Part shown: positions 1 through 8,545 of the stretch, piece after piece
Layout of the letters: each line of letters opens with the position of its first letter
How positions within the stretch are numbered: the first letter of the stretch is position 1
Assembly (NCBI GenBank): GCA_045629205.1
Contig: JAZQQT010000007.1
Location: forward strand, 1 to 13,143
Direction: 5' to 3'
DNA: 13,143 nucleotides
DNA from: JAZQLP01 sp045629205
GTDB lineage: Bacteria > Bacillota > Clostridia > Oscillospirales > UBA644
Notes under the pieces: generated by a model
Told to the model about the DNA's origin: nothing
Databases searched by the model: none
The model's input: the letters and a program-made list of their open reading frames with translations, nothing else
Program-made: the position numbers and the translations under genes

Positions 1-467
1 TCGGAGAAAGGCCCCGCAGACCACCTCTTGACCCATGCAACGCAATGCTTTCGCTCGCATACACACTTCTTGCAAATCAATGCACAGCCGCACTTGAAGC
101 CGTCGGACTTGATCCGTATATCGGTGTCTTACATGAAATCAAATCCGGTAAGCCCGCACTTGCACTTGATTTGGCCGAAGTAATGCGTGCAGTAATAGCA
201 GACAGATTTGTTATAAGATTAATCAATCTTAATATGATTACAGGAAAGCATTTCGAAATCGGCGACGAAGGAGTAAAACTAACGACAGACGGTTTAAAAA
301 TCTTTTTTAAAGAATGGAGTAAATTAAGGGAACATAAAATCAAAATAGAAGACGAGGACGAAACAATCGCACTCGGATTATTACCATATTATCAAGCATG
401 GAAATTATCCAGAACAATTTACGAAAAAGACAGTCTATACAAGCCTTATTCGGTAAAGGAGCTTTGA
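1..467 (+). CDS. cas1: CRISPR integrase Cas1, C-terminal part (cut by left window edge)
   Basis: Cas1 is the metal-dependent integrase that, with Cas2, inserts new spacers into the CRISPR array. Only the C-terminal all-alpha part is in the window. The reading frame is open to base 3 and gives RRPPLDPCNAMLSLAYTLL, matching the conserved Cas1 stretch RRPP.DPvNalLS.gYtlL, so the ATG at 45 is internal. The metal-binding residues expected in this half are present: the His of GVLHE (codon at 132-134) and the Asp of LALDLAE, followed by the usual E..R. The first catalytic Glu must lie upstream of the window. The stop TGA at 465-467 touches the cas2 ATG, so the two are co-transcribed. They run opposite to the csm operon. 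Whether a reverse transcriptase is fused upstream cannot be seen here. Confidence 0.95.
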   Translation, partial: GERPRRPPLDPCNAMLSLAYTLLANQCTAALEAVGLDPYIGVLHEIKSGKPALALDLAEVMRAVIADRFVIRLINLNMITGKHFEIGDEGVKLTTDGLKIFFKEWSKLREHKIKIEDEDETIALGLLPYYQAWKLSRTIYEKDSLYKPYSVKEL

Positions 468-755
468 ATGAGAATAATAATCATGTATGATATTGATACA
501 ACAACAGCAGAAGGTAAAATCCGAATGCGTAAGATGGCAACGGCATGTCTCAATCTTGGGATACGAATCCAGAATTCGGTCTACGAATGTTCTTTAGATG
601 CCAAAGAATACAGAGAAGCCACCGAAAAGCTGCAAGAAATAATCGATCCGATAAAAGACAGTTTAAGATTTTATAATCTCGGTAAAAAGCTTCAGAACAA
701 AATTCTTCATTACGGAGCCGGAATCACAGACGTGTTCGAAGATTTTGTTTTCTGA
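468..755 (+). CDS. cas2: CRISPR adaptation protein Cas2
   Basis: Cas2 forms the dimer at the centre of the Cas1-Cas2 spacer integration complex. The 95-residue product has the family's usual length and a ferredoxin-like pattern. It starts MRIIIMYDID, with the conserved Asp at the end of the first beta strand, then RMRKMATACLNLGIRIQNSVYEC, the classic first helix and second strand of Cas2. The ATG follows the cas1 stop with no gap, and its ribosome binding site AAAGGAG lies inside the end of cas1, so translation is probably coupled. The last 46 bp lie on top of the 3' end of cas6 on the other strand, so neither gene can have a terminator between them. Confidence 0.96.
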   Translation: MRIIIMYDIDTTTAEGKIRMRKMATACLNLGIRIQNSVYECSLDAKEYREATEKLQEIIDPIKDSLRFYNLGKKLQNKILHYGAGITDVFEDFVF

Positions 756-1507
756 CTGTCAACGCCAGGAATCACACCGCCCATACCGAGCGTAGTCTTT
801 GCACCGATGCCGCAGAATTCAGAAAAGTGCAAAAGCAAATTCCAAAGTTCGAACATCGGCTCGGACAATTTTACATAAAACTTTACAGTCCCGCGACAAC
901 CGGGAACAGACGCCCCTTTAAGTCTGAAACGATAGGTTTTTAAATCGTAGTCGGTAATATTAATACCGTTAACAAGCATATTTACGGCATCGGAATCATT
1001 TAGCGGGAAATCCGGAAAAACCGAATCCCATTTTCCGACAAGACTGTTGACCAGCATACGTTCATGAGGATAAATAACATATTTCCCGTTTTGTTTAAAA
1101 ACAACAGGCGTAACAAAACGAAGAGAAACTGAATTTCTTAAAACAGGATTTTTGGAAGCATAATCGACAAACGAAGCAGCTGATTCATATTTTTCCTCCG
1201 ACAAAAGACTGAGTTCTACTCTTTCGGGATGAAGAGAAAGTGTCATGTCGGATTTAAGGACAGAACCGAAAACAGAACATATTTCTTCAGTCATAAGGCT
1301 GACAGACCAAATAAGAGAAGACAATTGCCTATCATAATACAAATATTGCGCAACAGGACGAAAATCTTCGCAATGAAGCAGTTCTGCATATTCTTGCGGA
1401 ACCAATTCAAGCAAAGCTGCGTAATACCGATACGCATCGGAAAATACCGCAGACGAAGCATCGGCATTTACTATTTTATATTTATATTTTGCAAGGACGA
1501 CGCTCAT
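710..1507 (-). CDS. cas6: CRISPR pre-crRNA endoribonuclease Cas6
   Basis: Cas6 cuts the repeat in the CRISPR transcript to give mature crRNAs for the Csm complex. The 265-residue protein has the diagnostic C-terminal glycine-rich RNA-binding loop, GIGAKTTLGMGGV (about residues 233-245), and a His at position 45 (ELLHCEDFRPV), where Cas6 proteins usually carry the general-base histidine; that assignment is by position only. The start ATG overlaps the csm5 stop as ATGA, so it is the last gene of the effector operon. Past the glycine loop there is a 20-residue polar tail, about 14 residues of which are encoded by DNA antisense to the end of cas2. This is longer than usual after that loop and may be a late extension caused by the convergent overlap. 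Confidence 0.93.
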   Translation of the reverse strand: MSVVLAKYKYKIVNADASSAVFSDAYRYYAALLELVPQEYAELLHCEDFRPVAQYLYYDRQLSSLIWSVSLMTEEICSVFGSVLKSDMTLSLHPERVELSLLSEEKYESAASFVDYASKNPVLRNSVSLRFVTPVVFKQNGKYVIYPHERMLVNSLVGKWDSVFPDFPLNDSDAVNMLVNGINITDYDLKTYRFRLKGASVPGCRGTVKFYVKLSEPMFELWNLLLHFSEFCGIGAKTTLGMGGVIPGVDSQKTKSSNTSVIPAP

Positions 1508-2595
1508 TTTATATCAACCTCACACAAACCGAAAGGCAATAATTTTCCGTCATAAGAAGTATACTTTAACGTATGGGGAGAGACATTATAACGTAAATCC
1601 CAATCGTGATGATGCTTCGATGACTGTTTTCCTTCTTTAAAGTATTTAATTACTTCAGGCAAAGCTTTATCATATCCGAGATAAGGATACGTAACGGTTT
1701 TTGAAAAATAACCGACTCCTCCGCCGAGGAACAGCTTCCGATCATAGTTAAAATCACCGATTTTTTTCGGATCGAGAAATTTATCGGCATAATTTTTTAC
1801 ATAATACTCCGAAAAACAGGATATGGCTTCGATGACATCGTTTACCGTTATCATATCATGCAGCACGGAATTATCAAAAGTCAATACAAATTTGACTTTT
1901 GTTCCCGGTTTAAGACATTCACGGCAAACAGGAAGTTTTTTTACCACTCTGTCGGGTCTCACATCAATTTTCGTGCAAACAGTAAGTGAATCATCGGAAA
2001 CAGGCAAGCTATCGGATACCTCAAGACCACGCATTATATCATTAAGAGCAGCATTCTGTTTGTCAGATTTTATGAAATTGAGTTTACTGAAATAATTCTG
2101 TTCTTTTGAAAAAACCTTTTCTTTAGAGTCAAGAAGCACATCACCATAAGTGCCTTCTCTTTTTATCAATAAACAAAGAAGAGCTGTTCGCAAAGCGCCC
2201 TTAAGACTGCTGCCGGGAATATACGCACGGTCGTGAGAATCTTTTACGAATTCATTTATTTCTTTTAATGAATGAGCAGTGTCGATAGCATCACCGGCAT
2301 ACGCAGTGTATTTACAACATCTGTTTACAGTAGCCTGATCCATATGACAATCGGTTTTCATAAAATCATACAAGGACCTTTTTGCACCGCCGAGAATAAA
2401 TGTTTCATATTTAGCAACATAACCAAAGCGAGCCATATAGGCGAAAAGCTCTTCTCTGTTAAGGACATTTATTTTATTACCAGATGAATCAAGCCAATAA
2501 TCAGACTTCTTATACGTTTTACCACTGCCGACAAAAACCGGAGTTTTTACCGTTAACGTAAGAGAATACGAAGTAAGATGACCATTTTCTGTCAT
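1504..2595 (-). CDS. csm5: Type III-A effector RAMP protein Csm5
   Basis: Csm5 is the Cas7-like subunit that caps the 3' end of the crRNA in the Csm complex and helps in crRNA maturation by recruiting host nucleases. The 363-residue protein opens with SLTLTVKTPVFVGSGKTYKK, the RAMP strand plus G-x-G typical of Csm5, and has IPGSSLKGALRTALL at residues 126-140, the motif shared by Csm3 and Csm5. A glycine-rich stretch (LFLGGGVGYFSK, about residue 288) and the ending GLCEVDIK fit the family. It overlaps csm4 upstream and cas6 downstream by 4 bp each (ATGA), so expression is strictly operonic. Assignment to Csm5 rather than a second Csm3 rests on length, position and the N-terminal motif. Confidence 0.93.
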   Translation of the reverse strand: MTENGHLTSYSLTLTVKTPVFVGSGKTYKKSDYWLDSSGNKINVLNREELFAYMARFGYVAKYETFILGGAKRSLYDFMKTDCHMDQATVNRCCKYTAYAGDAIDTAHSLKEINEFVKDSHDRAYIPGSSLKGALRTALLCLLIKREGTYGDVLLDSKEKVFSKEQNYFSKLNFIKSDKQNAALNDIMRGLEVSDSLPVSDDSLTVCTKIDVRPDRVVKKLPVCRECLKPGTKVKFVLTFDNSVLHDMITVNDVIEAISCFSEYYVKNYADKFLDPKKIGDFNYDRKLFLGGGVGYFSKTVTYPYLGYDKALPEVIKYFKEGKQSSKHHHDWDLRYNVSPHTLKYTSYDGKLLPFGLCEVDIK

Positions 2596-3566
2596 AAATC
2601 CACCCCCAAAAATACAGGTTCAGAATAACGGTAAACAGGATGAGAGCCACCCATACCGACCTCGCGAATACCACCGCGAAAACGATGAGAGAGGACAGAA
2701 CCGATACCAAAAAAGTATTCCGTTTTCTTTTTACGGGGAGTCTGTGCATAATCTTCGGACAAGATAAATCCCCCACGTCTGGTAAGCTGAAACGACGCAT
2801 CTTTAATAACGTCATCCAGTTCGCAATCATCAGGAAGAGACGTTGTCAAAAGAAGCTGTTTTTCAGCAGAAGAGTCATTAAGAGAACCGTTAAGCCATTG
2901 CATTTCGGCGGAAGACGAATTCTTTAAATCAATGACGTCTTCAACTGTAAATTTTCCGAGTCCCGAGCTCGTTTTGCCTCCAATACCGTCAAGTCCGAGA
3001 CCCTCGGAAAGCATTACGACAAGATTATAATCGTCGACACTGTCAAATCCCGCAATAAAATACAATCCGCAATCGGAATCAAACGTAAATGCGGCAATCT
3101 GATACGGAAGAGAATCATTTCCGTCAGCAATTTTCACGCGAGTGAATTCATCGGAAACGCCGAAAGATTTCCTGACAGAACCTACGTCAAAAACACATTT
3201 ACCTTTTACGGAATCAACAAACGAACCGAACGCAGAAAGAGGAATCCACATGAGCTTCTTCATTGCCTTTCGCTTTGAAGCCTCCACTTCAGATTCACCA
3301 GCTCCGACAAAATACGGTTTGGGAAGAAAATAATCGTTTTCACTCCAAGGCATAGCATCGCTGAACAATATTCTGCCGTTTTCTGCAGCATCGATAAAAG
3401 AGTGAAGCGAATCATCACCTTTCACGCGTTTAACCTGATGACACAATGCCGAAAATAGTGTGTCGGCACAAAAACACATCTTTGAATTATAAAGCGAAAG
3501 CGCCGAATCGGATGAACCGAAATGGACAGAAGTTGAAAAACGAAGTTTAAACAGATAATAATTCAT
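2592..3566 (-). CDS. csm4: Type III-A effector RAMP protein Csm4
   Basis: Csm4 is the Cas5-like subunit that sits next to Cas10 and holds the 5' tag of the crRNA. The 324-residue protein starts with strands ending in SVHFG, followed by ADTLFSALCHQ, which matches the Csm4 signature hfG....sDtLfsAl. A first glycine-rich loop GLGLDGIGGKTSSGLGKF spans residues 189-206, and a second, GGIREVGMGGS, lies near the C-terminus. The start ATG lies 20 bp inside the end of csm3 and is preceded by a GAGG-containing ribosome binding site. The stop overlaps the csm5 start (ATGA). Confidence 0.94.
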   Translation of the reverse strand: MNYYLFKLRFSTSVHFGSSDSALSLYNSKMCFCADTLFSALCHQVKRVKGDDSLHSFIDAAENGRILFSDAMPWSENDYFLPKPYFVGAGESEVEASKRKAMKKLMWIPLSAFGSFVDSVKGKCVFDVGSVRKSFGVSDEFTRVKIADGNDSLPYQIAAFTFDSDCGLYFIAGFDSVDDYNLVVMLSEGLGLDGIGGKTSSGLGKFTVEDVIDLKNSSSAEMQWLNGSLNDSSAEKQLLLTTSLPDDCELDDVIKDASFQLTRRGGFILSEDYAQTPRKKKTEYFFGIGSVLSHRFRGGIREVGMGGSHPVYRYSEPVFLGVDL

Positions 3567-4212
3567 ATGATTCCACCTCTTTGAACTGTTCCTTCAACGA
3601 GTCTAGATCATAGTCCGTCTCAAAAAACTCAAACGTAAAAGCTGAAAAATCAACTCTTCCGCTACCTCTTGAACCATGCCCGCCGAGATAATCCATCTGT
3701 AACAGTTTTATACCTTTTGCAAGATATTTCATATCTTCAGATACATCTTCCGATTTCTCGACATTATACACAATACAGACGGCGAACTCGGTACCGGCAT
3801 TTACTCTTTCGATGAATCGAGGATTTGCGACGGACGTAAGTCTGTCGATACCGTTTTCGGCTTTTACTTCCGTCAGTCCGACAGCTTTCATCTTGTCAAA
3901 ATTACTTACAAAACAATCGGAAAACTGAAGACGAGATGACTTTACAGGATCCGAACTGCCGAACAATCTTTTGATAACCAGCTTATCTTTGTTATGTTCC
4001 GGCATAGCGCCAATATCTTTTATTTCACTTCTGGCAAGCAGAGTACGAATCTTTCCTTTTAAACTGCTGCCCGGTATAATGGGGCGTCCCGTCATTCTGT
4101 CTTTTATTACCTGACTATCTACTGCACCTATTGCAGAGAATGCATCCGAATCACCTATGTGTAATCCGGTAACAACCTTTAAAGTACTTTTTATTATAAT
4201 TTTGCCTGACAT
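3547..4212 (-). CDS. csm3: Type III-A backbone and target-RNA nuclease Csm3
   Basis: Csm3 forms the repeated Cas7-like backbone of the Csm complex and cuts bound target RNA every six nucleotides. The 221-residue protein is strongly conserved. It carries TGLHIGDSDAFSAIGAVDS with Asp32, which lines up with the catalytic Asp33 of the Streptococcus thermophilus protein, then PIIPGSSLKGKIRTLL, and near the C-terminus LDYLGGHGSRG-like glycine loop residues (here MDYLGGHGSRGSGRV). The catalytic Asp is intact, so target RNA cleavage is predicted to be active. A strong GGAGG ribosome binding site precedes the ATG. The gene begins 2 bp after csm2 and overlaps csm4 by 20 bp. Confidence 0.97.
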   Translation of the reverse strand: MSGKIIIKSTLKVVTGLHIGDSDAFSAIGAVDSQVIKDRMTGRPIIPGSSLKGKIRTLLARSEIKDIGAMPEHNKDKLVIKRLFGSSDPVKSSRLQFSDCFVSNFDKMKAVGLTEVKAENGIDRLTSVANPRFIERVNAGTEFAVCIVYNVEKSEDVSEDMKYLAKGIKLLQMDYLGGHGSRGSGRVDFSAFTFEFFETDYDLDSLKEQFKEVESYELLSV

Positions 4213-4214
4213 AA

Positions 4215-4682
4215 TCAGCCCTCCTTTTTAGATATATAAAAACGATGATAAGCTACAAGAGATTCCATATAATGGAAAAAGTCAATAAGTTTCTGTCTGT
4301 CATCACCGATGGATTTAACATAGCTCAACACATCCGAATCAAATATAAAGCTTTTGACTGCGTCATCTCTTCCTGCCTCATACACAGCACGTATTCTGAA
4401 CATCGCCAGCCCGGTTTTGCTTTCTTTTAGCAAATTCTGTTCGGTTCTCAGTTGTTCTTTGTTGTAAATATCAGAAACCATACTGAACAAGTTTCTGATT
4501 TTGTTTGTGGTAATGTTTTTTTTATTCGAACTCATTTTCAGGATTACTTTTTCAGCAGCATCAACATAATCAGCAGGTAAATCTTTTGCCGGAATTTCCT
4601 TGGGTTGTTCTGCCTGCGTCGAGCCATATTGCCATCCGGTGTTACCATTCCGGTTACGATTGTTATAGTTATCGTATTGCAT
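4215..4682 (-). CDS. csm2: Type III-A small subunit Csm2
   Basis: Csm2 is the small helical subunit (Cas11 role) lining the inner filament of the Csm complex and contacting the crRNA-target duplex. The 155-residue product has an Asn/Gln-rich, probably disordered N-terminus of about 35 residues, then a helical core. Family marks are ITTNKIRNLFSMV, GLAMFRIRAVYEAGRD, and the C-terminal helix ending LVAYHRFY. The ribosome binding site GGAGG sits within the last codons and stop of cas10, and the gap to cas10 is only 5 bp. The disordered N-terminal tail is somewhat longer than in commonly studied Csm2 proteins. Confidence 0.93.
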   Translation of the reverse strand: MQYDNYNNRNRNGNTGWQYGSTQAEQPKEIPAKDLPADYVDAAEKVILKMSSNKKNITTNKIRNLFSMVSDIYNKEQLRTEQNLLKESKTGLAMFRIRAVYEAGRDDAVKSFIFDSDVLSYVKSIGDDRQKLIDFFHYMESLVAYHRFYISKKEG

Positions 4683-4687
4683 CTTTA

Positions 4688-7036
4688 TTAAGCCTCCAAA
4701 TTCTTTCGTTTTCTATTTTCATAAACAAATATATAAATTGCCGATATCAACTGTCTGCGGTCTTTAGGATCCAATGCCCATTTATAAACATTTTTCGCAA
4801 ATTCATTATATTGATGTTTTTTCGGGTCTTCCTTCGGTTCAAGTCTTGCAAGAATATATGCAAAACGTGCGAGATAAATTTTACCGGAACCGGAATCACG
4901 AGATTTCTCGAGTAATTCTTTAATATTATACAGGAATGTCATTCCCTTATCATTTTCGGGACCATTAAAGAAATCATCAAGCAGATTCTTCTTTTCAAGG
5001 ACTTCGGATATATATTCATTCCAAGTATAGCAATGTTTTCCGTTCGGTTCAAAAATCGAGATACTGTTTTTTCCGGCATTGGATTTTGCCTCATCCTCAA
5101 GTTCACCGGCACGCTGTGCGGCAAGGCGAATGGGATAATGTGAATCAAGAACCGCAATTCCGCCGCTGATTGTTAGCGAACCGCAGGAATATTTTTCGAA
5201 CGCATCCCGTATTCTAAGCGCCGCTTCGATAGTATCATTCCATGCGCCTACGATAAAGACATCATCACCTCCGGAATATACTATTGACACTTCAAGAGCA
5301 GGAGGACCACTTAAAATACCGTTTATATAAAACTTGAAAAATGCCGACATCTGTCTTGAAAAAGCGGCTATTCTTGACAAGGTAACATACTTGTAACGTT
5401 CTTCGTCAGACGATGCATTATGATTTTCGAATCCGGAAACAAAAGCCTGCCCCAGATTATCTATATCCATTCTCAATACGCCGAGTCTGTTAATACCTTC
5501 CGATGCTTCAGACAATTTCTGAAGCTCATTATCCTTGTTATAGTCGCCGACATATATCTTTGTGCTGTATCGCATACCGGTATAAAACCTGTTTTTCGAA
5601 TACACTCTTTTTATGCCGCCAGATGACTTTAACAGCTCTCGCACCGCATTTTCAGAAGAGAAAGAGAAGTACAAATCACCATTTAACGAAGGCAAAACGA
5701 AATCAAATCCGTTATCATCGGTAACCGTAACCGTATAAACATCATTCTGCTGTATTTTTGAAGATATTTTCTCGAACGTTAAACATGTTGAACAGACAAG
5801 AATTCCATTCCGATCAGGTGAAAGATTATCACTTTTACCACATATTCCGCATTCGCGAGTATCATCAAAATGTTTTGTGTTAAGATTCTTTATCTGTTCG
5901 GAAGTATACCGAGAGTTTTTACGTTTTGCAATCTCGCGAGATACTCTTCTGAAAATATCTTTATACGGATGAACATTTTCAGGCTTATTCATAAGTTCGT
6001 TGGCAGAGCATTCCGTATATCCATGCGCCAGATACAAACCTGTTCCAAATTTATCGAGAAGCCACGAATTGAATTTCCGATTCCAGTCATCAACTTTATT
6101 AATGACATCTGCGGTGTTAGGCAACAGGAAATAACAATGGCCACCACCGCTATAAATAAGATTAACTCTGCTTAATCCACAATACTCAAGAAGCTCATCT
6201 ATATAATGTTCCATAGACATTTCGAGGAAAAACGACCTTGATCTGAGATTTTTCAGTGCATTTCCCGAAGGAATCATATAGATGAATTTCTGAATTCCGG
6301 AAAAATCGGCCGAATAAAGAAGAAAGGATTTTTCGTCATAAAAGGATTTTTCATTATCAAACAAGTCACGTTTGTAATTTGTTTTTCCAAGAGAAATCAT
6401 ATATTCCGAAATACACGAACCTACAGCAGCCGTAATCTTCAAGTGATCGAACAAAGAAATGTCAACACTCTCTCCGGTATATGTGCTTGACGGCAAAGAA
6501 GTCGTCCAACTTTCCAAAACAGACAGTAAGGAATCCACCCAGCTGTCACCTATTTGTATTGAGTCTAATCCGGTTTTTATACCATTAATAACCTCGGTAT
6601 AATTTCCGGGAGAGATTTTATGACGGTCGGTCGACGGTATTCGCAACTGTCCATCCATTTTACTAAACGGTATCACGTAATCCGGCCGAGATCCGTTAAG
6701 CCTTGAAAAAACGGAAGACATGGGGACATACCGGTCAAACGTCCCTTCCTCTGCTGCAGACCTTCTGTCTACGCCAGAAGAAATATTATCGGCAACATAT
6801 GCAATATAACACGGAGCATCTTCCGATAATGAGGACACATTTGAAAGAACAGCTTTATGATGATATCTTGCACAATTTAAGATATCGGTTTCATTTTCAA
6901 ATACTTTAACTTTCTTCAAGAACTCATAACCCTGTTCGCTGTGAGTTCCGGCAGTTTCGTTTAACGACCTATATGCAATTTTCCCGACGTCGTGCAATAA
7001 GCACCCGAAAATTACTTTTTCGGTTTGAGTATTCAT
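4688..7036 (-). CDS. cas10: Type III-A large subunit Cas10 (Csm1): HD nuclease and cyclic oligoadenylate synthase
   Basis: Cas10 is the signature protein of type III systems. On target RNA binding it degrades single-stranded DNA through its HD domain and converts ATP to cyclic oligoadenylates through its Palm domain. The 782-residue protein has an N-terminal HD pair (LLHDVGK, His15-Asp16), further HD-domain histidines at HSEQGY and ARYHH, a first Palm domain beginning LLYSADFSGIQKF (about 239-251), a four-Cys zinc finger (Cys396, 399, 415, 418), and the cyclase Palm with RMDIDNLG (about 522-529) and an intact GGDD at 589-592. Both activities are therefore predicted to be functional. The ATG has a clear AAGGAGG site and overlaps the csm6 stop as ATGA. 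The C-terminal helical domain D4 follows the cyclase. Confidence 0.97.
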   Translation of the reverse strand: MNTQTEKVIFGCLLHDVGKIAYRSLNETAGTHSEQGYEFLKKVKVFENETDILNCARYHHKAVLSNVSSLSEDAPCYIAYVADNISSGVDRRSAAEEGTFDRYVPMSSVFSRLNGSRPDYVIPFSKMDGQLRIPSTDRHKISPGNYTEVINGIKTGLDSIQIGDSWVDSLLSVLESWTTSLPSSTYTGESVDISLFDHLKITAAVGSCISEYMISLGKTNYKRDLFDNEKSFYDEKSFLLYSADFSGIQKFIYMIPSGNALKNLRSRSFFLEMSMEHYIDELLEYCGLSRVNLIYSGGGHCYFLLPNTADVINKVDDWNRKFNSWLLDKFGTGLYLAHGYTECSANELMNKPENVHPYKDIFRRVSREIAKRKNSRYTSEQIKNLNTKHFDDTRECGICGKSDNLSPDRNGILVCSTCLTFEKISSKIQQNDVYTVTVTDDNGFDFVLPSLNGDLYFSFSSENAVRELLKSSGGIKRVYSKNRFYTGMRYSTKIYVGDYNKDNELQKLSEASEGINRLGVLRMDIDNLGQAFVSGFENHNASSDEERYKYVTLSRIAAFSRQMSAFFKFYINGILSGPPALEVSIVYSGGDDVFIVGAWNDTIEAALRIRDAFEKYSCGSLTISGGIAVLDSHYPIRLAAQRAGELEDEAKSNAGKNSISIFEPNGKHCYTWNEYISEVLEKKNLLDDFFNGPENDKGMTFLYNIKELLEKSRDSGSGKIYLARFAYILARLEPKEDPKKHQYNEFAKNVYKWALDPKDRRQLISAIYIFVYENRKRKNLEA

Positions 7037-8421
7037 ATTACCTCCTTATTAAATTTATTACTATTATTAATCTCTCCAATAATAATTTCATTCATTTTAT
7101 CATAAGATGAAAGTAGACTTCCCTTTTTTATATTTATCCCACAGAACGGCAATAACTGATAAAGTTTTTCAATAACAGTATAAGCAGTAAACTTATCTAT
7201 CTCATTATCAGGAAGAGGATCATATGCATCTCTTAACAATGACTTAACAACATCTTTATCCAAGATTCTTAATTGATGAGCCGCAACATTACGCAATGCT
7301 TCGGATATTTTACGCATATAATCACATTTTTCCTGCAAATCAGTATCATCAGGCAAATTATCTTTTATTATTTGCACAAGCTGCCATATTTCAATATTTT
7401 TCTTATCTTCCGATATTCTGTATTTCTTTTGTTCACCATTTTCTCCAGATGTAAATCGATCAACACACCATACATTTTTTTTATTATTTATTGATATTTT
7501 ATATTTATCCTGTTCTTTAGGAGAAAATCCGTCAACATTTCGTTTTTCCAATATCTTTAAAAAGATATCATTAAGAAGCGGAGTAATTCCCTTAAGGAAA
7601 TCGGAAAGTTCATCTTTTTGTATTTTTACGTTAAGTATTAAAAAATACTCAACAATGTTTTCATTATCTTTTCCCAAGCATGGGAAAATCTCTCTGCGCG
7701 TATCTCCGAAATGGTTCTGAGAATCTTTTGTTTTAAAGCTGTATCTTTCATAAGCGCCATGAATATACTTTGTTGCCGTTTCAGGCAAATGAATATTATC
7801 AATCAATTGATAAGCGCCGTAATAATCATATTTATCAATCAGATTTTTTAGCATTTCCATTTTAAGCAACAAGGCAAAATTGGTATTATTCGATACAAGA
7901 CATCTGTTTTCGGCATCCGGCTCATTATCAATATTATTTTCCCATTGGATTTCTATTGAGGCTTTTTCTTCCAACCCTTTTCGGATATTGCTTTTCTTTT
8001 GCGGAGTTGTCACCTGAAGCGGAATTATTTTTAAATTCAAAAAATCAGGCAACACACTCAACGCATTTTTCATTGCCGGCGTTCCGGACGAAATATTAAC
8101 ATAAAATTCGGCATCCGGAAAATTATTTCTTATCTCCGTCAACTTTTCACGAAACTCATTATAAAAATAATCGAACAAATGAACATCGGTCAATTCTCTT
8201 TTTTCTATCAGAATCCAGTCAATTTGTCTATTCTGATTTTCTGCGAGTTTTTTTAAACAATATGTATATCTTTGATCTTTTTCCTGTGATTCACATATCT
8301 CCTTTGACATATATAAATATACTTTATCAATCAAATAATGCCGGCAAATATGTATCATTGAACCATCATTCATATCAAAAACAGGATCTGTTTTTCCAAT
8401 AGGTGAAAACAATATTTTCAT
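7033..8421 (-). CDS. csm6: CARF-HEPN ribonuclease Csm6, cyclic oligoadenylate-activated
   Basis: Csm6 is the stand-alone effector RNase of type III-A immunity. Its CARF domain binds cyclic oligoadenylate made by Cas10, which activates the HEPN domain to cut RNA without sequence selectivity. In this 462-residue protein the CARF signatures are SPIGKTDP (residues 6-13) and NISSGTPAMKNAL (109-121). The C-terminal HEPN active site is R377-x4-H382 in LRNVAAHQL, intact. Which ring size (A4 or A6) activates it cannot be told from the sequence by eye. It is the first gene of the operon, next to the promoter, and its stop overlaps the cas10 start. By eye the gene is more AT-rich than its csm neighbours, which may mean separate acquisition. 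The ribosome binding site is GAGG, 7 bases from the ATG. Confidence 0.95.
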   Translation of the reverse strand: MKILFSPIGKTDPVFDMNDGSMIHICRHYLIDKVYLYMSKEICESQEKDQRYTYCLKKLAENQNRQIDWILIEKRELTDVHLFDYFYNEFREKLTEIRNNFPDAEFYVNISSGTPAMKNALSVLPDFLNLKIIPLQVTTPQKKSNIRKGLEEKASIEIQWENNIDNEPDAENRCLVSNNTNFALLLKMEMLKNLIDKYDYYGAYQLIDNIHLPETATKYIHGAYERYSFKTKDSQNHFGDTRREIFPCLGKDNENIVEYFLILNVKIQKDELSDFLKGITPLLNDIFLKILEKRNVDGFSPKEQDKYKISINNKKNVWCVDRFTSGENGEQKKYRISEDKKNIEIWQLVQIIKDNLPDDTDLQEKCDYMRKISEALRNVAAHQLRILDKDVVKSLLRDAYDPLPDNEIDKFTAYTVIEKLYQLLPFCGINIKKGSLLSSYDKMNEIIIGEINNSNKFNKEVI

Positions 8422-8485
8422 AGAAACGCCTCATAAATCAAATACGTTGTATATGACATCTCAAAGTTAACAATTTATTTGCACC

Positions 8486-8514
8486 ATTTTATCATTTATT
8501 TTTCTCGAAGTCAA
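8486..8514 (-). promoter_or_regulatory. Vegetative-type promoter of the csm6-cas10-csm2-5-cas6 operon
   Basis: On the minus strand, TTGACT (8509-8514) is followed after exactly 17 bp by TAAAAT (8486-8491), a 5/6 match at each box to the sigma-A consensus. Transcription should start near 8478, giving a leader of roughly 57 bases before the csm6 ATG. It lies in the 124-bp gap behind the upstream gene, the only sizeable gap before the operon. I see no clear operator repeat around it. Confidence 0.75.
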
Positions 8515-8545
8515 TATTTCAGATACAAATCCGGACAATAAAATT

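Noticed and set aside
45..467. Taking the ATG at 45 as the true start of cas1
   Set aside because: The frame continues upstream to the window edge with conserved Cas1 residues, and a 140-residue Cas1 would lack the catalytic Glu.
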